Shown here: positions 10,624 through 21,368 of the stretch, one piece after another
Layout: each line of letters begins with the position of its first letter
How positions within the stretch are numbered: the first letter of the stretch is position 1
NCBI GenBank assembly: GCA_023052935.1
Contig: CM041295.1
Coordinates: 167,144,366-167,208,365, forward strand
DNA: 64,000 bases
Direction of reading: 5' to 3'
Source of the DNA: Piezodorus guildinii
Taxonomy: Eukaryota > Arthropoda > Insecta > Hemiptera > Pentatomidae
Translations under genes and position numbers: made by a program
Notes under the pieces: model-generated
Database searches by the model: none
The model's input: only the letters and a program-made list of their open reading frames with translations
Told to the model about the DNA's origin: nothing

Positions 10624-11684
10624 ATGGAGGACCAAGGAAAAGTTAATAACAGGCTAAAGGTCACGGGTTCAAACCCGCAGGTGGTCCTAGGATTTTTTAA
10701 TGGGAGTAAAAAATCCTTAGTTACGCCGTCCTTCGGAGGGGACGTTAAAAGGTGGTCCCGAGCCTGTGCGATGTCAGGTACTCGTTAAAGATCCCTATCC
10801 TAATAAAACCTGGATAGGCAAAATTTAGGACTCCCACTGTAGCATCGTCCGATTAGCCATAGTAGCATAAAGTGACGTTAAATAAATAAACAAACAAAGT
10901 TAATAACAGTCTAAAGCCCATAGAATGTTATTCAGATAAGGTAGATTTGTTCAAGCAAATGATGATGATGATGGAAAAATTGGAACAAAAGATAGATAAA
11001 TTTGGAACAGAAGTATTAGAAACCTGTACAATTATTACAAAAGAAATAAAATTTGATTCCCAGAAAAGAACCTCCACTGAAGATGAAGAAAACAAGATTA
11101 AACAGCCTACAGACCAAGAGAGTGAAGAGTTTACAACAGAAACAGTACCTCCTATTTGTAAAGAAGAAGCTCTATCAAACACTTCACATCCCAATGGTAT
11201 TGAAGAGATCCAGGACAAGACTGTAATAACTAGTTCTATTGATGTGAAGGAAAGTGTAAACATCATAGAAGATGAAATTTGTGATGTGAAATCCAATGGA
11301 AAATGCTTAACTTTCAGAACTTTAATAAGTGCATCAAGCCTCCTTAATAAACCCCAGGTGTTATTTTATAGCAATATCAAAGAAGATCAGATTCATGATG
11401 TGAAACCCAGTGGCAACAAATGCTTAACTTTCAAAACTTTAATAAGCTCCTTAAGTCCCCAAAATAGACCTCAGGTGGTATTTTACAGATTAAGTGTTTT
11501 AAATAATCCAAAAATAGGTTTCTCCATCTCCTATAATTATTTGTCACCAATTATAAATTTAATTAATCAATACAGGGATGTGCCAACAAAAACTATTATC
11601 CTTTTTATTTTAAACTATGAGTTCTACCAAGGCTATATAGTCTTGGACCATGTCAGGAAAGATAGGACACCATATTATTTTTAG
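10624..11684 (+). pseudogene. gag-like ORF split by a SINE
   Basis: The ORF starts M-E-D-Q-G-K-V-N-N at 10624. The SINE and one copy of its target duplication interrupt it; the same frame resumes at about 10910 (S-L-K-P-I-E-C-Y-S-D) and stays open to 11684. Removing the insertion leaves one continuous frame of about 265 codons. Features: a run of five Met then E-K-L-E-Q-K-I-D (coiled-coil-like), an acidic/Thr-rich stretch, then two tandem copies of a ~36-residue unit containing K-C-L-T-F-(R/K)-T-L-I-S and (K/R)-P-Q-V-(L/V)-F-Y. No zinc knuckle or protease motif. Position after the primer site makes gag the natural reading, but the sequence is not close to a gag I recognise. Confidence 0.6.
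10660..10894 (+). mobile_element. tRNA-derived SINE family 1, copy a (inside gag)
   Basis: Plus orientation. It begins next to a B-box-like GGGTTCAAACCCGC and ends in AAATAAATAAACAAAC. The A-box half of the head is missing, so it is 5' truncated. The flanks repeat AAAGTTAATAACAG(G/T)CTAAAG (about 10639-10659 and 10897-10916), a ~20-bp target duplication. The body matches copies b, c and d. Confidence 0.9.
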
Positions 11685-11983
11685 ACACGGCAATCTTTAT
11701 CCTTTTCCAGGGGATAAAAACGGATGATTAGCGCTCCCTCCGTTAGATGAGTTAAAAAATGGGCAGTCTGAACAATGTTCAGATTGAACCATACTGGAAT
11801 TATTGATTAATAAATTGTAAATAATGTAATTGTTGATGATCTTTTTATATATTTAAATTTATTTAAGTTCACAAATTAATTAGCTAAAAATTTATTTTCA
11901 ATTGTCAGTCTAAAACAATATGGAACCGTATCTTATTATTGGTGTCTTCGCAAAAGTTATTTTATTAAATTTGTTACCCTGTT

Positions 11984-12264
11984 GTTTATTTATTTTACGT
12001 CCCTTTATGCTGCTGTGGCTAATCGGACGATGCTACAGTGGGAGTCCTAAATTTTGCCTATCCAGGTTTTATTAGGATAGGGATCTTTAACGAGTACCTG
12101 ACATCGCACAGGCTCGGGACCACCTTTTAACGTTCTCTCCGAAGGACGGCATAACTAAGGATTTTTTACTCCCATAAAAAAATCCTAGGGCTACCTGCGG
12201 GTTTGAACCCGGGACCTTTGGCATAGGAAGCTGTTATGCTAACCACCCTGCTATAGGTAACCCC
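11984..12264 (-). mobile_element. tRNA-derived SINE family 1, copy b
   Basis: Minus orientation. The head carries an A-box-like TAGCAGGGTGGTTAGCATAA and a B box GGTTCAAACCC, the split RNA polymerase III promoter of a tRNA. The 3' tail is TAAATAAA-type. It is flanked by TGTTACCCTGTT at 11972-11983 and 12265-12276. Confidence 0.9.
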
Positions 12265-12575
12265 TGTTACCCTGTTATTTGGTAGATAATTTCTTTATAA
12301 ATTATTTTTTTATGCACCTAGACCTGTTTGTAAGTAAAATTTATTTATATAGTTTATTTTTAAGATGTGATTAGTTATATGTTCTTATTTGTATAGAGTG
12401 CTTGTATAATTTTTATATGTATATTGTTCTAGTATATTTTGTCCCTAGTTAGTTAACATTTATCCTTCAATGTAAAATATTGTATATAAACTTAATTTAT
12501 AAAGTATTGAAAATATTTGTAACAAAGAAGGTTTCTTGAAAGAAATAATGAGTATATTTTAAAATAGTTATAATT

Positions 12576-12578
<3 letters not shown>

Positions 12579-12638
<60 letters not shown>
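12579..12638. repeat. (AT)n microsatellite
   Basis: About 60 bases of alternating A and T just upstream of the surviving part of the 3' LTR. Confidence 0.95.
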
Positions 12639-12640
<2 letters not shown>

Positions 12641-12655
12641 CCTACCAAAATTAAA

Positions 12656-12924
12656 AGAGTTTTGTCAGAGAGTTTCAAGGGTGACTTGTAGGAGTGAGGA
12701 GCTGCTGTATGAATATGAAGGAACAGTGTTAGCCTGGTTACATATTGTTTGTATTATTTTTGTAAGTTATTATTATGATTAAAAAGTTATATCAAAGATT
12801 ATGTGCCTGATTGTCAAGAACCCATACTATACCCTGAGAGTAAAATGAGTTATAATGAAGTGAATATTGTGTTAATTGATTTTTTTTTTATAAAAGAATA
12901 TTTAAAAAAAATAAGAATATTATA
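12656..12924 (+). repeat. 3' LTR, truncated at its 5' side
   Basis: Matches 10232-10499 from GAGTTTTGTCAGAGAG to AAGAATATTATA. The first ~135 bases of the LTR are missing and the AT microsatellite lies nearby. Confidence 0.8.
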
Positions 12925-13686
12925 ATATCAAATACAATTATTTAAAAAATGACCTTAAGAGGTTGAAGTTGAATTTTCCCCTCCAAGGAAGACCTTTCTT
13001 TTGAAGTGTAAAAAATAAATAATGGCAATAAATTATTTACTTATCCTGGATAAGTAATATAATAGAAATAGAATACTAGGATTTCTTTCCTTAGAGTAAT
13101 TTAAAAAAAACCCAAGGTATTAACAAATAATAATAAATCATGAAGTAACTTCTTATATAATTTTTTTTTTTTTTAATTACAAAATAAAATAACAAGAAAC
13201 AAATAATAAATATGAAAAAAATAAAAAAACCTGTATTTTCCTCCAAATTTTCTGATCCTTCCAATCAGAACTCTATTATCCCCTGAGCTATGCCACTCCA
13301 ATACCTATGAACATATATAAAAAATAAATGAAATCAGATGTAAATACTCATGATAACATAAAATAAAATATCAATTATTGAATGTAATAAAGCTCTTAAT
13401 CTGAAAAATAAAAACAGGTTCTTTTATTAGTAAGGCCAGAAATATCAACAGAAGACATAATAAAAAAAATACTTAGTTTTTCTCAATCGTAAGATATGCT
13501 AGTTTCCTTCTTGAAAGGCTTGAAGTTTTCAATTCTATTAGTTGTTAGTAATTATTTTTCCTAAGTGAAAAATGGATTTTAGTCATCTTTGAGTCTTAAT
13601 AAAATATAGCCTGAAAAAAAAATTGATTTGGTGGCCTAATTAATGAGAAATAATTCAGTACTTCATCAAATTAATTAGCTGCATGG
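12925..13686. other. AT-rich interval with a weak tRNA-like block
   Basis: Around 13243-13303 on the minus strand there is GGAGTGGCATAGCTCAGGGG followed by a hairpin-like arm. This resembles a tRNA A-box region but has no good B box. It may be a decayed tRNA-derived SINE head. Nothing else recognised. Confidence 0.3.
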
Positions 13687-15258
13687 TTAAGGACCAAAAT
13701 GAATTTTTGTGTTGTGTGGTATTGAATCATTTTTTTTTCCAGAGGAATATTTTTTGAGGTGGTGTAGCATGAACCAAGTTACTGGACTAATTATGCGGGT
13801 GTAAAAGGCTGCAAAATGATCAGCTGAACCTTCAACTTCTGCGATGGACCAGAATTTGGATAGTAAATCTTCATTAATTGGTGATTCTAGCACACAATTG
13901 CAGTGCAAGTTCGAAATGGAATCTATATGGGCGCCTCCCATGACGATAAGTCCAAAATAGGTTGGAAGAGCTCTATAATTATTGTCTAGAATGACCGGAC
14001 TGCCATATGTTATCATATGAATAAAACAGCCCTTTCCATGAACCATGTCGATCTCCCAAGGTTCCCAAAATAGTGGATCAGCAAAAGTTTGTTCAGTAGA
14101 CCCTTGTATAGGTTGAATAGCAGTAGTAGGTGGATCTCCTGTTAAATAGCCATCAACCAAAGGTTTAACTTCCAAATATTGCTCTTGATTGATCTTGGAA
14201 TAAATAAGGCACTCCAAATTTCCTTTGAACTTAGGTACTGGAACACCTCCTGCTCCAAGTGGTGTGTGAGTGGTTGCATGCCAAGAGTGTCCTAACCTTC
14301 TAGTGCATTTCACTGTCATGAGAGAGAATTGAGATCCACAGTTGACTAAGAAGCGAACAGGCTGAAGTATGTTGTCTGAATTGCGAATGAGACCAATGGC
14401 AGTGCCTAGAATTACTTGTGCAGGTCCCTTCACACTACCAACCAGCGTTGTTGTTCCTGGTTCTACCTTAGAACCTCTTTGCTCAGAGGCAGATGGAATA
14501 TCTTGGCTATTCACAACTGGAGAATAGTTCTGATTGACTGGTGGGTGTACATTTGATTCCCTCTTTACATGAAGCCATGTATGGTGTTTGCCCTTACAAA
14601 TTTGGCAGCAACCTAATACTAGACATACTGATGTTCGATGACCTAGTCTTAGGCAATTGAAGCAAACATTTTTGTCCTTTAAGAAAGATAGGCGTTTTCG
14701 ATTGAAAAATAGGACATTGCATTAAAATATGAGACTGTTTACATAAGCATGCTTGTGATTTGGATTGGTTGGTAGGTGTAGAGGTAGCTGCAAAATTGTT
14801 CGGTTTAGGCCTATGTTTAAGAAAATTATGATTCTTATGATCCGAGAGCTGCATGACTCGACTTCTTCCCTGCACGAAATCTACAAGTTGTTTAAAGGTG
14901 GGCCATTCGGTCGTGGCTACCTCCACTTCAAAATTATGGTTCGTTTCTATATCCAGTTTTTTCAACGCTGACGTCAAGCAAAGGAAATCAGCTTGGTCAG
15001 GTATAACGATTGATCGAAAAGCTGCTATACCTTCAGCTACCACCCTTATAAAGGACTGGAGGGATTGAACTGTTGGCGCTCCCTCATGAAAGGAAAATTC
15101 CAGAATTTGATCAATATAAGCTGAAGGAATTAATCGCTTATTATTATATCTGTCAGTTAAGGCATCCCAAGCCTTTTGATAATTTGGTTCATCTAAACGA
15201 ATGGAGCTATAAGAGCCCCATACTGATGTACTCAAATAATGGAATTTTTCAATAGTTC
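13687..15258 (-). pseudogene. BEL/Pao retrotransposon gag-protease remnant
   Basis: Minus strand, about 520 codons in two frames. The upstream part (15258 to ~14690) is a DUF1759-type gag with Y-Q-K-A-W-D-A-L-T-D-R-Y-N-N-K-R, typical of BEL/Pao. After a frameshift near 14690 comes a zinc knuckle C-F-N-C...H...C (~14670-14630), a second Cys/His group, and a retropepsin-like domain (14514-13687) with A-Q-V-I-L-G-T-A and V-R-F-L-V-N-C-G-S-Q-F-S. BEL/Pao proteases have Asp where this copy has Asn in N-C-G, so the catalytic residue is lost. The frame ends at 13687 before RT; neither pol nor recognisable LTRs remain. Confidence 0.85.
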
Positions 15259-16239
15259 ATGTTGGTGAAACTTCACAAATTATAATTAATATCGACTAAA
15301 ATTTTCTAATTGATTAATGAAAATTAAATGTTAATAATTAATTTGAATATTAATTTTCATATAATAATCAATTATTCAATAAATCAATAAAAAATAATAA
15401 AATAACCATCTAAACCTTTCAAAATATTGTATACAGCAAATTATAGTGTAACTTAAATCCTAGATTTATAAAATGTGATTAATTAGAAAAGAAATGCCTG
15501 CATACAAAATAAATAAATGATAAGCCTGTATATACAATAATCCTATAAATATATGGATAAATCATGAAAAATAAAGCACCAAAAAAAAAGATCTAAAACT
15601 AATATTTTAAAGTAATAACAAACCTTAAAATATATACTTAAAATAACGGAAAAAGTTCTTTAATTTAATGAGAAAAAAAACAACTCTTAAATTATAAATA
15701 AATATATCTAAGTATAAACAAATATTCATAAGTATACAATGGGTATTCAGTATTACTGTTACCATGTTGGTATCGACTTAATGTTTCAACTTAATACTCT
15801 GGTATAGATTATTCCGCATTATTTCTGCGCCTGCGTCTGTTTATATTCAATGTTTACATCAATCGTTAAGGCAATATATAAACAACACACATAGCTTGCT
15901 ATGTTTTTGATCAACTGTTTTTCTAAGGCAGTGGTGCCTTCAAAAACTAGCTTACTTGATGTCTTTAATCGATATATTGACTATATTTAATGAAACCATT
16001 GGATTTCCTTTCCAAAGGTTTCGTGTTTACCAATCCCAGTAGGTGGCATGCAGGGTAAGATTAAATTAGAAATGTTTTAATAACTGACATTATTATTTAA
16101 ACTAACTTAAACATATACAACCTATTTACACAATGCCTGAGAATACTGAGGAACATTATAGTTAAACTTGCCATACAATATTACAATTAAATAAAATACC
16201 TTTAAAACACTTAGACGGCTGGCGAAGGTGGAATCAGTC
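15259..16239. other. No gene recognised
   Basis: AT-rich up to about 15740, then a more mixed block (15740-16050) that would lie upstream of the BEL/Pao gag on the minus strand. It could hold degraded LTR or leader sequence, but no primer site or repeat partner was found. Confidence 0.4.
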
Positions 16240-16548
16240 TTAGGCTTCATCCTCCAGCTGCTCTACGACCCGGGCAAACATCGCTTCCTCAGCTGGATGC
16301 GAAACATGGACCTCAACTGTTCTTTTCTCGTGGATGAAACTTGACTCCCCTCTTCGAATCTTCTTTCTTATCCTCGTCACCTCGGGCGGGGCTGATATGG
16401 GAAGCCCAGCCTTTGTCCAGGCTAATAGCTGGGTTCTAGAATGTACCAAGTGTACCGCGGGGCAGCCCAAAGACAGCCCAAGCCCACGGACAATCCAAGG
16501 GGGTTTGGGAAATGCCTTTGACTTTTGCCGACAAAGCTTATTAATATT
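16240..16548 (-). CDS. Unidentified open frame in a GC-richer island
   Basis: An open frame of about 100 codons on the minus strand, ending at 16240. It is clearly GC-richer than its surroundings and has a basic middle (R-I-R-K-K-I-R-R-G-E) and an acidic end (V-V-E-Q-L-E-D-E-A). The first Met is at 16470, but the frame is open further upstream. I see no domain, no convincing acceptor at its upstream edge and no repeat partner. It may be an exon or a piece of transposon ORF; function unknown. Confidence 0.3.
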   Translation of the reverse strand, partial: NINKLCRQKSKAFPKPPWIVRGLGLSLGCPAVHLVHSRTQLLAWTKAGLPISAPPEVTRIRKKIRRGESSFIHEKRTVEVHVSHPAEEAMFARVVEQLEDEA

Positions 16549-17091
16549 TATTTAATTAATATAATAATTGTCCAAACCTATTTTACTCCCCTCAGTATCC
16601 TCAATTCATTACAAACCATGGCAATACAACTGATTATTAATTTTAATTTTCATCCAGCCCGGAGGACCAAATAATGTTAGTATATTGGTTTATGTGCGTT
16701 GGTTATATATGGGTAAAATAAAGACGCCAGATTATGTATAAAAAAAGAATGTTTAAATAAAATTAATAATACCAACAAAATAATTAAATTATTACCCACA
16801 GTTCAAATATAGTAAATAAATAGTCCTGATACTAATAAAATAGTATAAATGTTGAATTATTAGCCCTTAAATATAATAATAATCTTATCTGCTGTCCCCC
16901 CAGTGGCACTTGTTTTCTTCTCGATAATTAGTCTCTCTGCTGTAGTAGTTCCCGGAAGTTCTGTAGTAGGTACGCACTCACTTATTACTTACGACTCCGA
17001 TATTTAAGCACAACACTGTCTAATTCTCGGTAATGCGCATGCGCGCCCTACTCTGTACCGCGCCAATTTATCAAAACCATTACTTCGTGTT
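16549..17091. other. AT-rich interval, nothing recognised
   Basis: No coding or RNA feature supported. A short GC-rich patch (GCATGCGCGCC) lies near 17037-17047. Confidence 0.5.
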
Positions 17092-17103
17092 TTATTTATT
17101 TAT

Positions 17104-17374
17104 TTAACGTCACTTTATGCTACTATGGCTAATCGGACGATGCTACAGTGGGAGTCCTAAATTTTGCCTATCCAGGTTTTATTAGGATAAGGATCTTTAA
17201 CGAGTACATGACATCGCACAGGCTCGGGACCACCTTTTAACGTCCCCTCCGAAGGACGGCGTAACTAAGGATTTTTTACTCCCATTAAAAAATCCTAGGA
17301 CCACCTGCGGGTTTGAACCCGTGACCTTTAGCTTGGGAGGCTGTTACGCTAGCCACCCAGCTACAAGTGATCCC
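17104..17374 (-). mobile_element. tRNA-derived SINE family 1, copy c
   Basis: Same body and polarity as copy b, with the tRNA-like head at the high-coordinate end and a TAAATAAA tail at the low end. Flanking repeats ACTTCGTGTTTT (17092-17103) and ACTTCGTATTTT (17375-17386) differ by one base. An (AT)n run follows at 17449-17482. Confidence 0.9.
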
Positions 17375-17442
17375 ACTTCGTATTTTTAAAAAGAAAGAGA
17401 CCTTAAATCAATTTATATAATTAATAATTTTTTTTATAGAAT

Positions 17443-17483
<41 letters not shown>

Positions 17484-17844
17484 CTTTTTTTTTTACAAAA
17501 AAGCTATTATATATGCACTTAAATATTATTTTACGCCTAGAAACAAAGTTAATATAATAAATATCACTCTCAAAACACTTTTTTGAAGGGAGACCTTATT
17601 CCATGCTTCAGTTTTTCGTAAATCCGAAGCCATTTAGAACGATTCCCCAAACAATTCTTAAATTCTTTAGTTCGAAATTAGAGTTCAATAAATTTACAAA
17701 TTTATCTAGAATTTGTAAGAACAAGATGATTTAATAAAAAAAAAAAAAAAAAAATGGCTATTGGTCGAAATAAAGGCTTTTCTACAATGAATTGAATTAA
17801 ACCGGATTATATTTCTAAATTATTGCTACCTAATAATTTATTTT

Positions 17845-18063
17845 TGGGAGCGGTGTGGTCCGGTGGATGGAACACATAACTATTACTCTGTGAGTTTCGG
17901 GTTCGACCCCGGCTGAGGCAGGATAATTATTTTTTCGGTTATTTCATTTGTGGGGCAATCCTGAGCACCTACTTGCACGGACTTGGGCCTGGAAACAGTA
18001 CGAATCACAATATGTACTGAATCCAAGACTCTTCATGGGTTGTAGAGAAAGATGTTGTTATAT
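17845..18063 (+). mobile_element. tRNA-derived SINE family 2, copy a
   Basis: Starts with a tRNA-like head: A-box region GTGTGGTCCGGTGGATGG and B box GGGTTCGACCCC. A body follows with GGGGCAATCCTGAGC, GGAAACAGTACGA and ATGTACTGAATCC, ending TTCATGGGTTGTAGAG. Two other copies share these blocks (26566-26850 and 59092-59312). The family is distinct from SINE 1. Confidence 0.75.
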
Positions 18064-18074
18064 ATACTCGTACA

Positions 18075-18790
18075 GGGTGTCCCATAAATGTCTCGTCATA
18101 TTAAGCAGATACTAGACCTTAGGCGGGACAAAGAAGTTTATATGATCCTTAGTCCTATTCTCAACGGTTAAAGCGGAAAACAAAATGTTTTTTTATTCTT
18201 TTATCCATGGTTTTCATCAGAAAACCTCAAATATATCTACTTGATAAGCACGTGCAGAAATACAAGTGGCAACAAATAAAAGATTGAATGAAATTTCCCA
18301 GAAGGTTGAGAGGCAAAATACGAATATAAGTGTTTCACTTCATGCAGGAAAATAAATTATAATATTTCTAAGAATATTCGGAAATTTCAAGGAGCTCTTA
18401 CTTTTCTATCGTAAGGTTTTAGATTTTCCTGATTTCATAAAAACTTCTTCATTTAATTAGCCGTAAAATGGTGCAAAACAAATCTACCTTCATAGGGATC
18501 AAGGACAACAAATCAAGGATGGGAGGAGACAAGAATTAATAAAAAAAGAAAAAAAGAAAATTTGTGTTTAATAAGTGTCTCATAAATGTCTAGTCATATT
18601 GTGGAAGCTCTCTAGAGAAAGAAAAAGTTGATAATGGGTCATAGCCTCATCGTCAATGGTTAGAGAAGAAAATGAAATTTTGAGATTTGCTGTTCAATTA
18701 AACCATGTATAACAGCCTCCCTAACCGTTGAGAATCGGACTATGGGTCATATGAATTTTTTTGTTCCACTTAAGGACTAATATCAAAAAA
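18075..18790. repeat. Repeated module with TGTCCCATAAATGTC ends, two direct and one inverted
   Basis: GTGTCCCATAAATGTCTCGT at 18078-18097 recurs as GTGTCTCATAAATGTCTAGT near 18575. The block CCTTAGGCGGGACAAAGAAG...TCTCAACGGTTA (18118-18168) recurs inverted at about 18722-18775 as AACCGTTGAGA...CCACTTAAGG. A third, weaker copy (GGGTCATAGCCTCATCGTCA) lies near 18635. This suggests a non-autonomous DNA element or nested MITEs; no transposase is present. Confidence 0.5.
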
Positions 18791-19321
18791 ATATTCTATA
18801 AGTTAAGTATGAGAAACATGATTATTCATCAACATGATGGTTATAAAATCAAACATTGGATTTTTATAAATAATAATTTATCATAAAGTAAGCCTTTTGA
18901 GTGTGTATTTATTTATGATCAGAGCGAGGATATTCCCTTGCCGTAACTTACTTTAGTACCCAAAAAGCTGCTTAAGGAGAAGGATGGTAAATATTTTTGC
19001 TTTTGATCTGACAAGTACAGTATAAGAGTGGAATCTGTAGCGGTTTTATTGCGGGATCATGTAACGGTCTAGCTGCTCCAACCCCTCTCTCTACCAATTC
19101 GATGCAAGAAGCGTTGACCTGCCTTTTTTGAAAGCGTAGAAAATCGTCTCCTATTTTCTTTCTAACATAATTCTTTATTCGGATTTACTATTACCGTCAC
19201 GGTTGTTCCTATCTCATCGAAACTTCTAAACAACTGTGAGTGATTTTCACGTTTATTTGAATGATTGAGGATGCAGGTTTCCATTTACTACAAACGTAAA
19301 TTGAATGATCTTAATTAATAT
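18791..19321. other. No gene recognised
   Basis: AT-rich sequence leading into the foldback-family arm. No ORF above noise. Confidence 0.5.
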
Positions 19322-20035
19322 AATTACTTTCGCTTACGTATATATGAAATATTACGATCGAGAAATTTTTTTAATACAAGTTTTCAACGGAAGTACACAT
19401 TTAAGGGTCCCATGGGGTCCAAATGATCGATACCCGCAAAAAACAAGACAAGCGTTTAGGTTTTCAGTCCAGCTAAAAAACAAAAAATGTACAAAACTGT
19501 AATTTCATATTTGAGATAAGTATGTGCCTAAGATGTTTCAGCATTTCCATCTAATTTGAATGACTAGAAGTGACCATTCTTCCATGGATTTTGTACTTTT
19601 TTTTTAATTTAATCAAAAACGCCACTAATTCTGATTAAATCACTCTACGATGTAAAATTAAATGGGCTTAAATTTAATGTAGGTTTTATTCTGGTTTAAA
19701 TATTCTGACAGGGCTTAAATGAGAAATTTTTAAAGTTTCTTTTTCTAAGGTAACTTTAATTATGTTGATTAGAAATCAATTATCATCTCTGCTTATTAAG
19801 ACTGATAAAAACGCGGAGAGGATATGAAATATAAACGAAAATTGATATCGAACTGACGGAGAAAACAGCAGAAAAATTTGCAGGGTTGATTTTTTTCCGA
19901 CAAATAAGAATAGTTCTATAGATGTATAATATTCCGTTAGAAAGCTAATGGTTTTAGATGAAGTATAATATAGCAACCAAAGTTGTTTAGGTTAATAGAG
20001 AGTGATGAAAAACGAATAAAATTAATCAATTGTTG
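19322..20035 (+). mobile_element. Single arm of the foldback repeat family
   Basis: Begins TACTTTCGCTTACG and continues with blocks found inverted in 51600-52540: GTTTTCAACGGAA, GGTCC near 19420, TCTGACAGGGCTTAAATG, GAAAACAG and TTAATAGAGAGTGATGAAA. It corresponds to one half of the palindrome at 50770-52540. No coding capacity. Confidence 0.75.
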
Positions 20036-20860
20036 TAGATAATAATTACAATAGTTATGATATTATTTATGATAAAGTAAATGAATTATTAAAATAGTTA
20101 CCCACTGATGAATCCGCTTTTAGAGTGGAAGGTTTACCTGATAATAAAGAAGGGATGGATGATAAATCTCTTTACGATGTTCACTATGTCCTGAAAAAAA
20201 AATGTTTCATATCATTAAAGTTCATTGCAGTTTTTATGTTTTTAAGAAATGATAAAATTTATTATTTCCAGTATATAAATATCATGTTTATCCATAAAAA
20301 CTCTATTTATCTGGACAGATTGTGCCATATGTAATAAGTATGAATACAGTCATTTTTTTTGTTTCTATTAGCTCTACTATCCTGGTGAGCTACCAATGCA
20401 TAGTATCTCTGAATGTGTATCATGACATTGTTTTATAGTTCCCTAAAGTTAACTAGATGTCTTTATTTTAGTATTGTAGTAAATTTTAATAAAAATCTCC
20501 ATGAGAACTGTATTTTTTCATTTATTTGTGTAGTCAAGATGAGAGAATGACAAAATTATAAAATGAATGGGTATCTGGTAGTACAACATATATAGCATTA
20601 CATAACAATAATATAAGGTTACATGGAATTTGTGTAATATAAATTCTTAATAGTTGATGGATGCGTTCCTGCGATTGACTTGTACATGGTTACCTTCTTA
20701 TTTTAAGATTTTGGAATTTGTTGCTGTTATTACCTGCTCAATATAATTGTCACTAAATACTTCAACATACACGTGCCGTGCTGCAGTTTATAGGACGCGG
20801 AATACATCGCAGTTACAAATTTTCATTAAATTATACTTTAGTACCTTGGTTAATGGCCAC
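20036..20860. other. AT-rich interval upstream of the J2 element
   Basis: Short AT-rich open frames (such as 20125-20334) have no domain and are not called as genes. Sequence from about 20860 may be the 5' UTR of the following jockey element. Confidence 0.4.
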
Positions 20861-21368
20861 AACTGCAGTCTTATTCTCTCGTAGCTCTGTGTTTGTTACA
20901 CTTTCACCACGGTTCTATCAACATGTCAGCTATAAAACTTTGTGAACAGTGAGTTTACTATTAACTAAACTCTTTAATATTCGCGTATAGTGCGGTCAGT
21001 GACTAGTTGTAACTTTAAGCAATAAGTTATAAACTGATGGCTATTATCGTGTTGAGATAGCAACGTGGCCCTAATCCTATACAGTTATCTTAGTTTACTA
21101 CGTAACTTTCAAGGGCTAGGCCAAGTTTACTGCCTCAGTCGCCTCTGTTTTTGCCTAAGACTTTAATTATTTTCATTTCTATCCATTCCTTTAAAATTTT
21201 CAAAGACTTTTTATTTTTTATTATTATCACTTTTTAGAAATGTTTTCTTTATTAATTGTATATAATGCTGTAAATAGTTTAGTTTTTAAGGTTTTACTGT
21301 ACAAATTTTCTTCTTTATTTTAGAACGTAGGTGTATATATATATATATTTTTACTTTATAAATAATAT

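Larger units (their letters stand above)
10097..12924 (+). mobile_element. LTR retrotransposon, gag-only, carrying two SINE insertions
   Basis: Two direct repeats (10232-10499 and 12656-12924) match with about six substitutions and one length change. The first is followed after three bases by TGGCGCCCAAC (10507-10517), the primer-binding motif complementary to a tRNA-Lys 3' end. An ORF starting at 10624 follows. There is no room for, and no trace of, protease, RT, RNase H or integrase, so the element is a deleted, non-autonomous copy. SINEs sit at 10660-10894 (plus) and 11984-12264 (minus), each with its own target duplication. An (AT)n run at 12579-12638 lies where the first part of the 3' LTR is expected. 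Confidence 0.75.

Noticed and set aside
13243..13303. A tRNA gene on the minus strand
   Set aside because: The A box is fair, but there is no B box or closing acceptor stem; at best it is a decayed SINE head.
15740..16050. LTR of the BEL/Pao element
   Set aside because: No second copy, primer site or terminal TG/CA pair could be shown.
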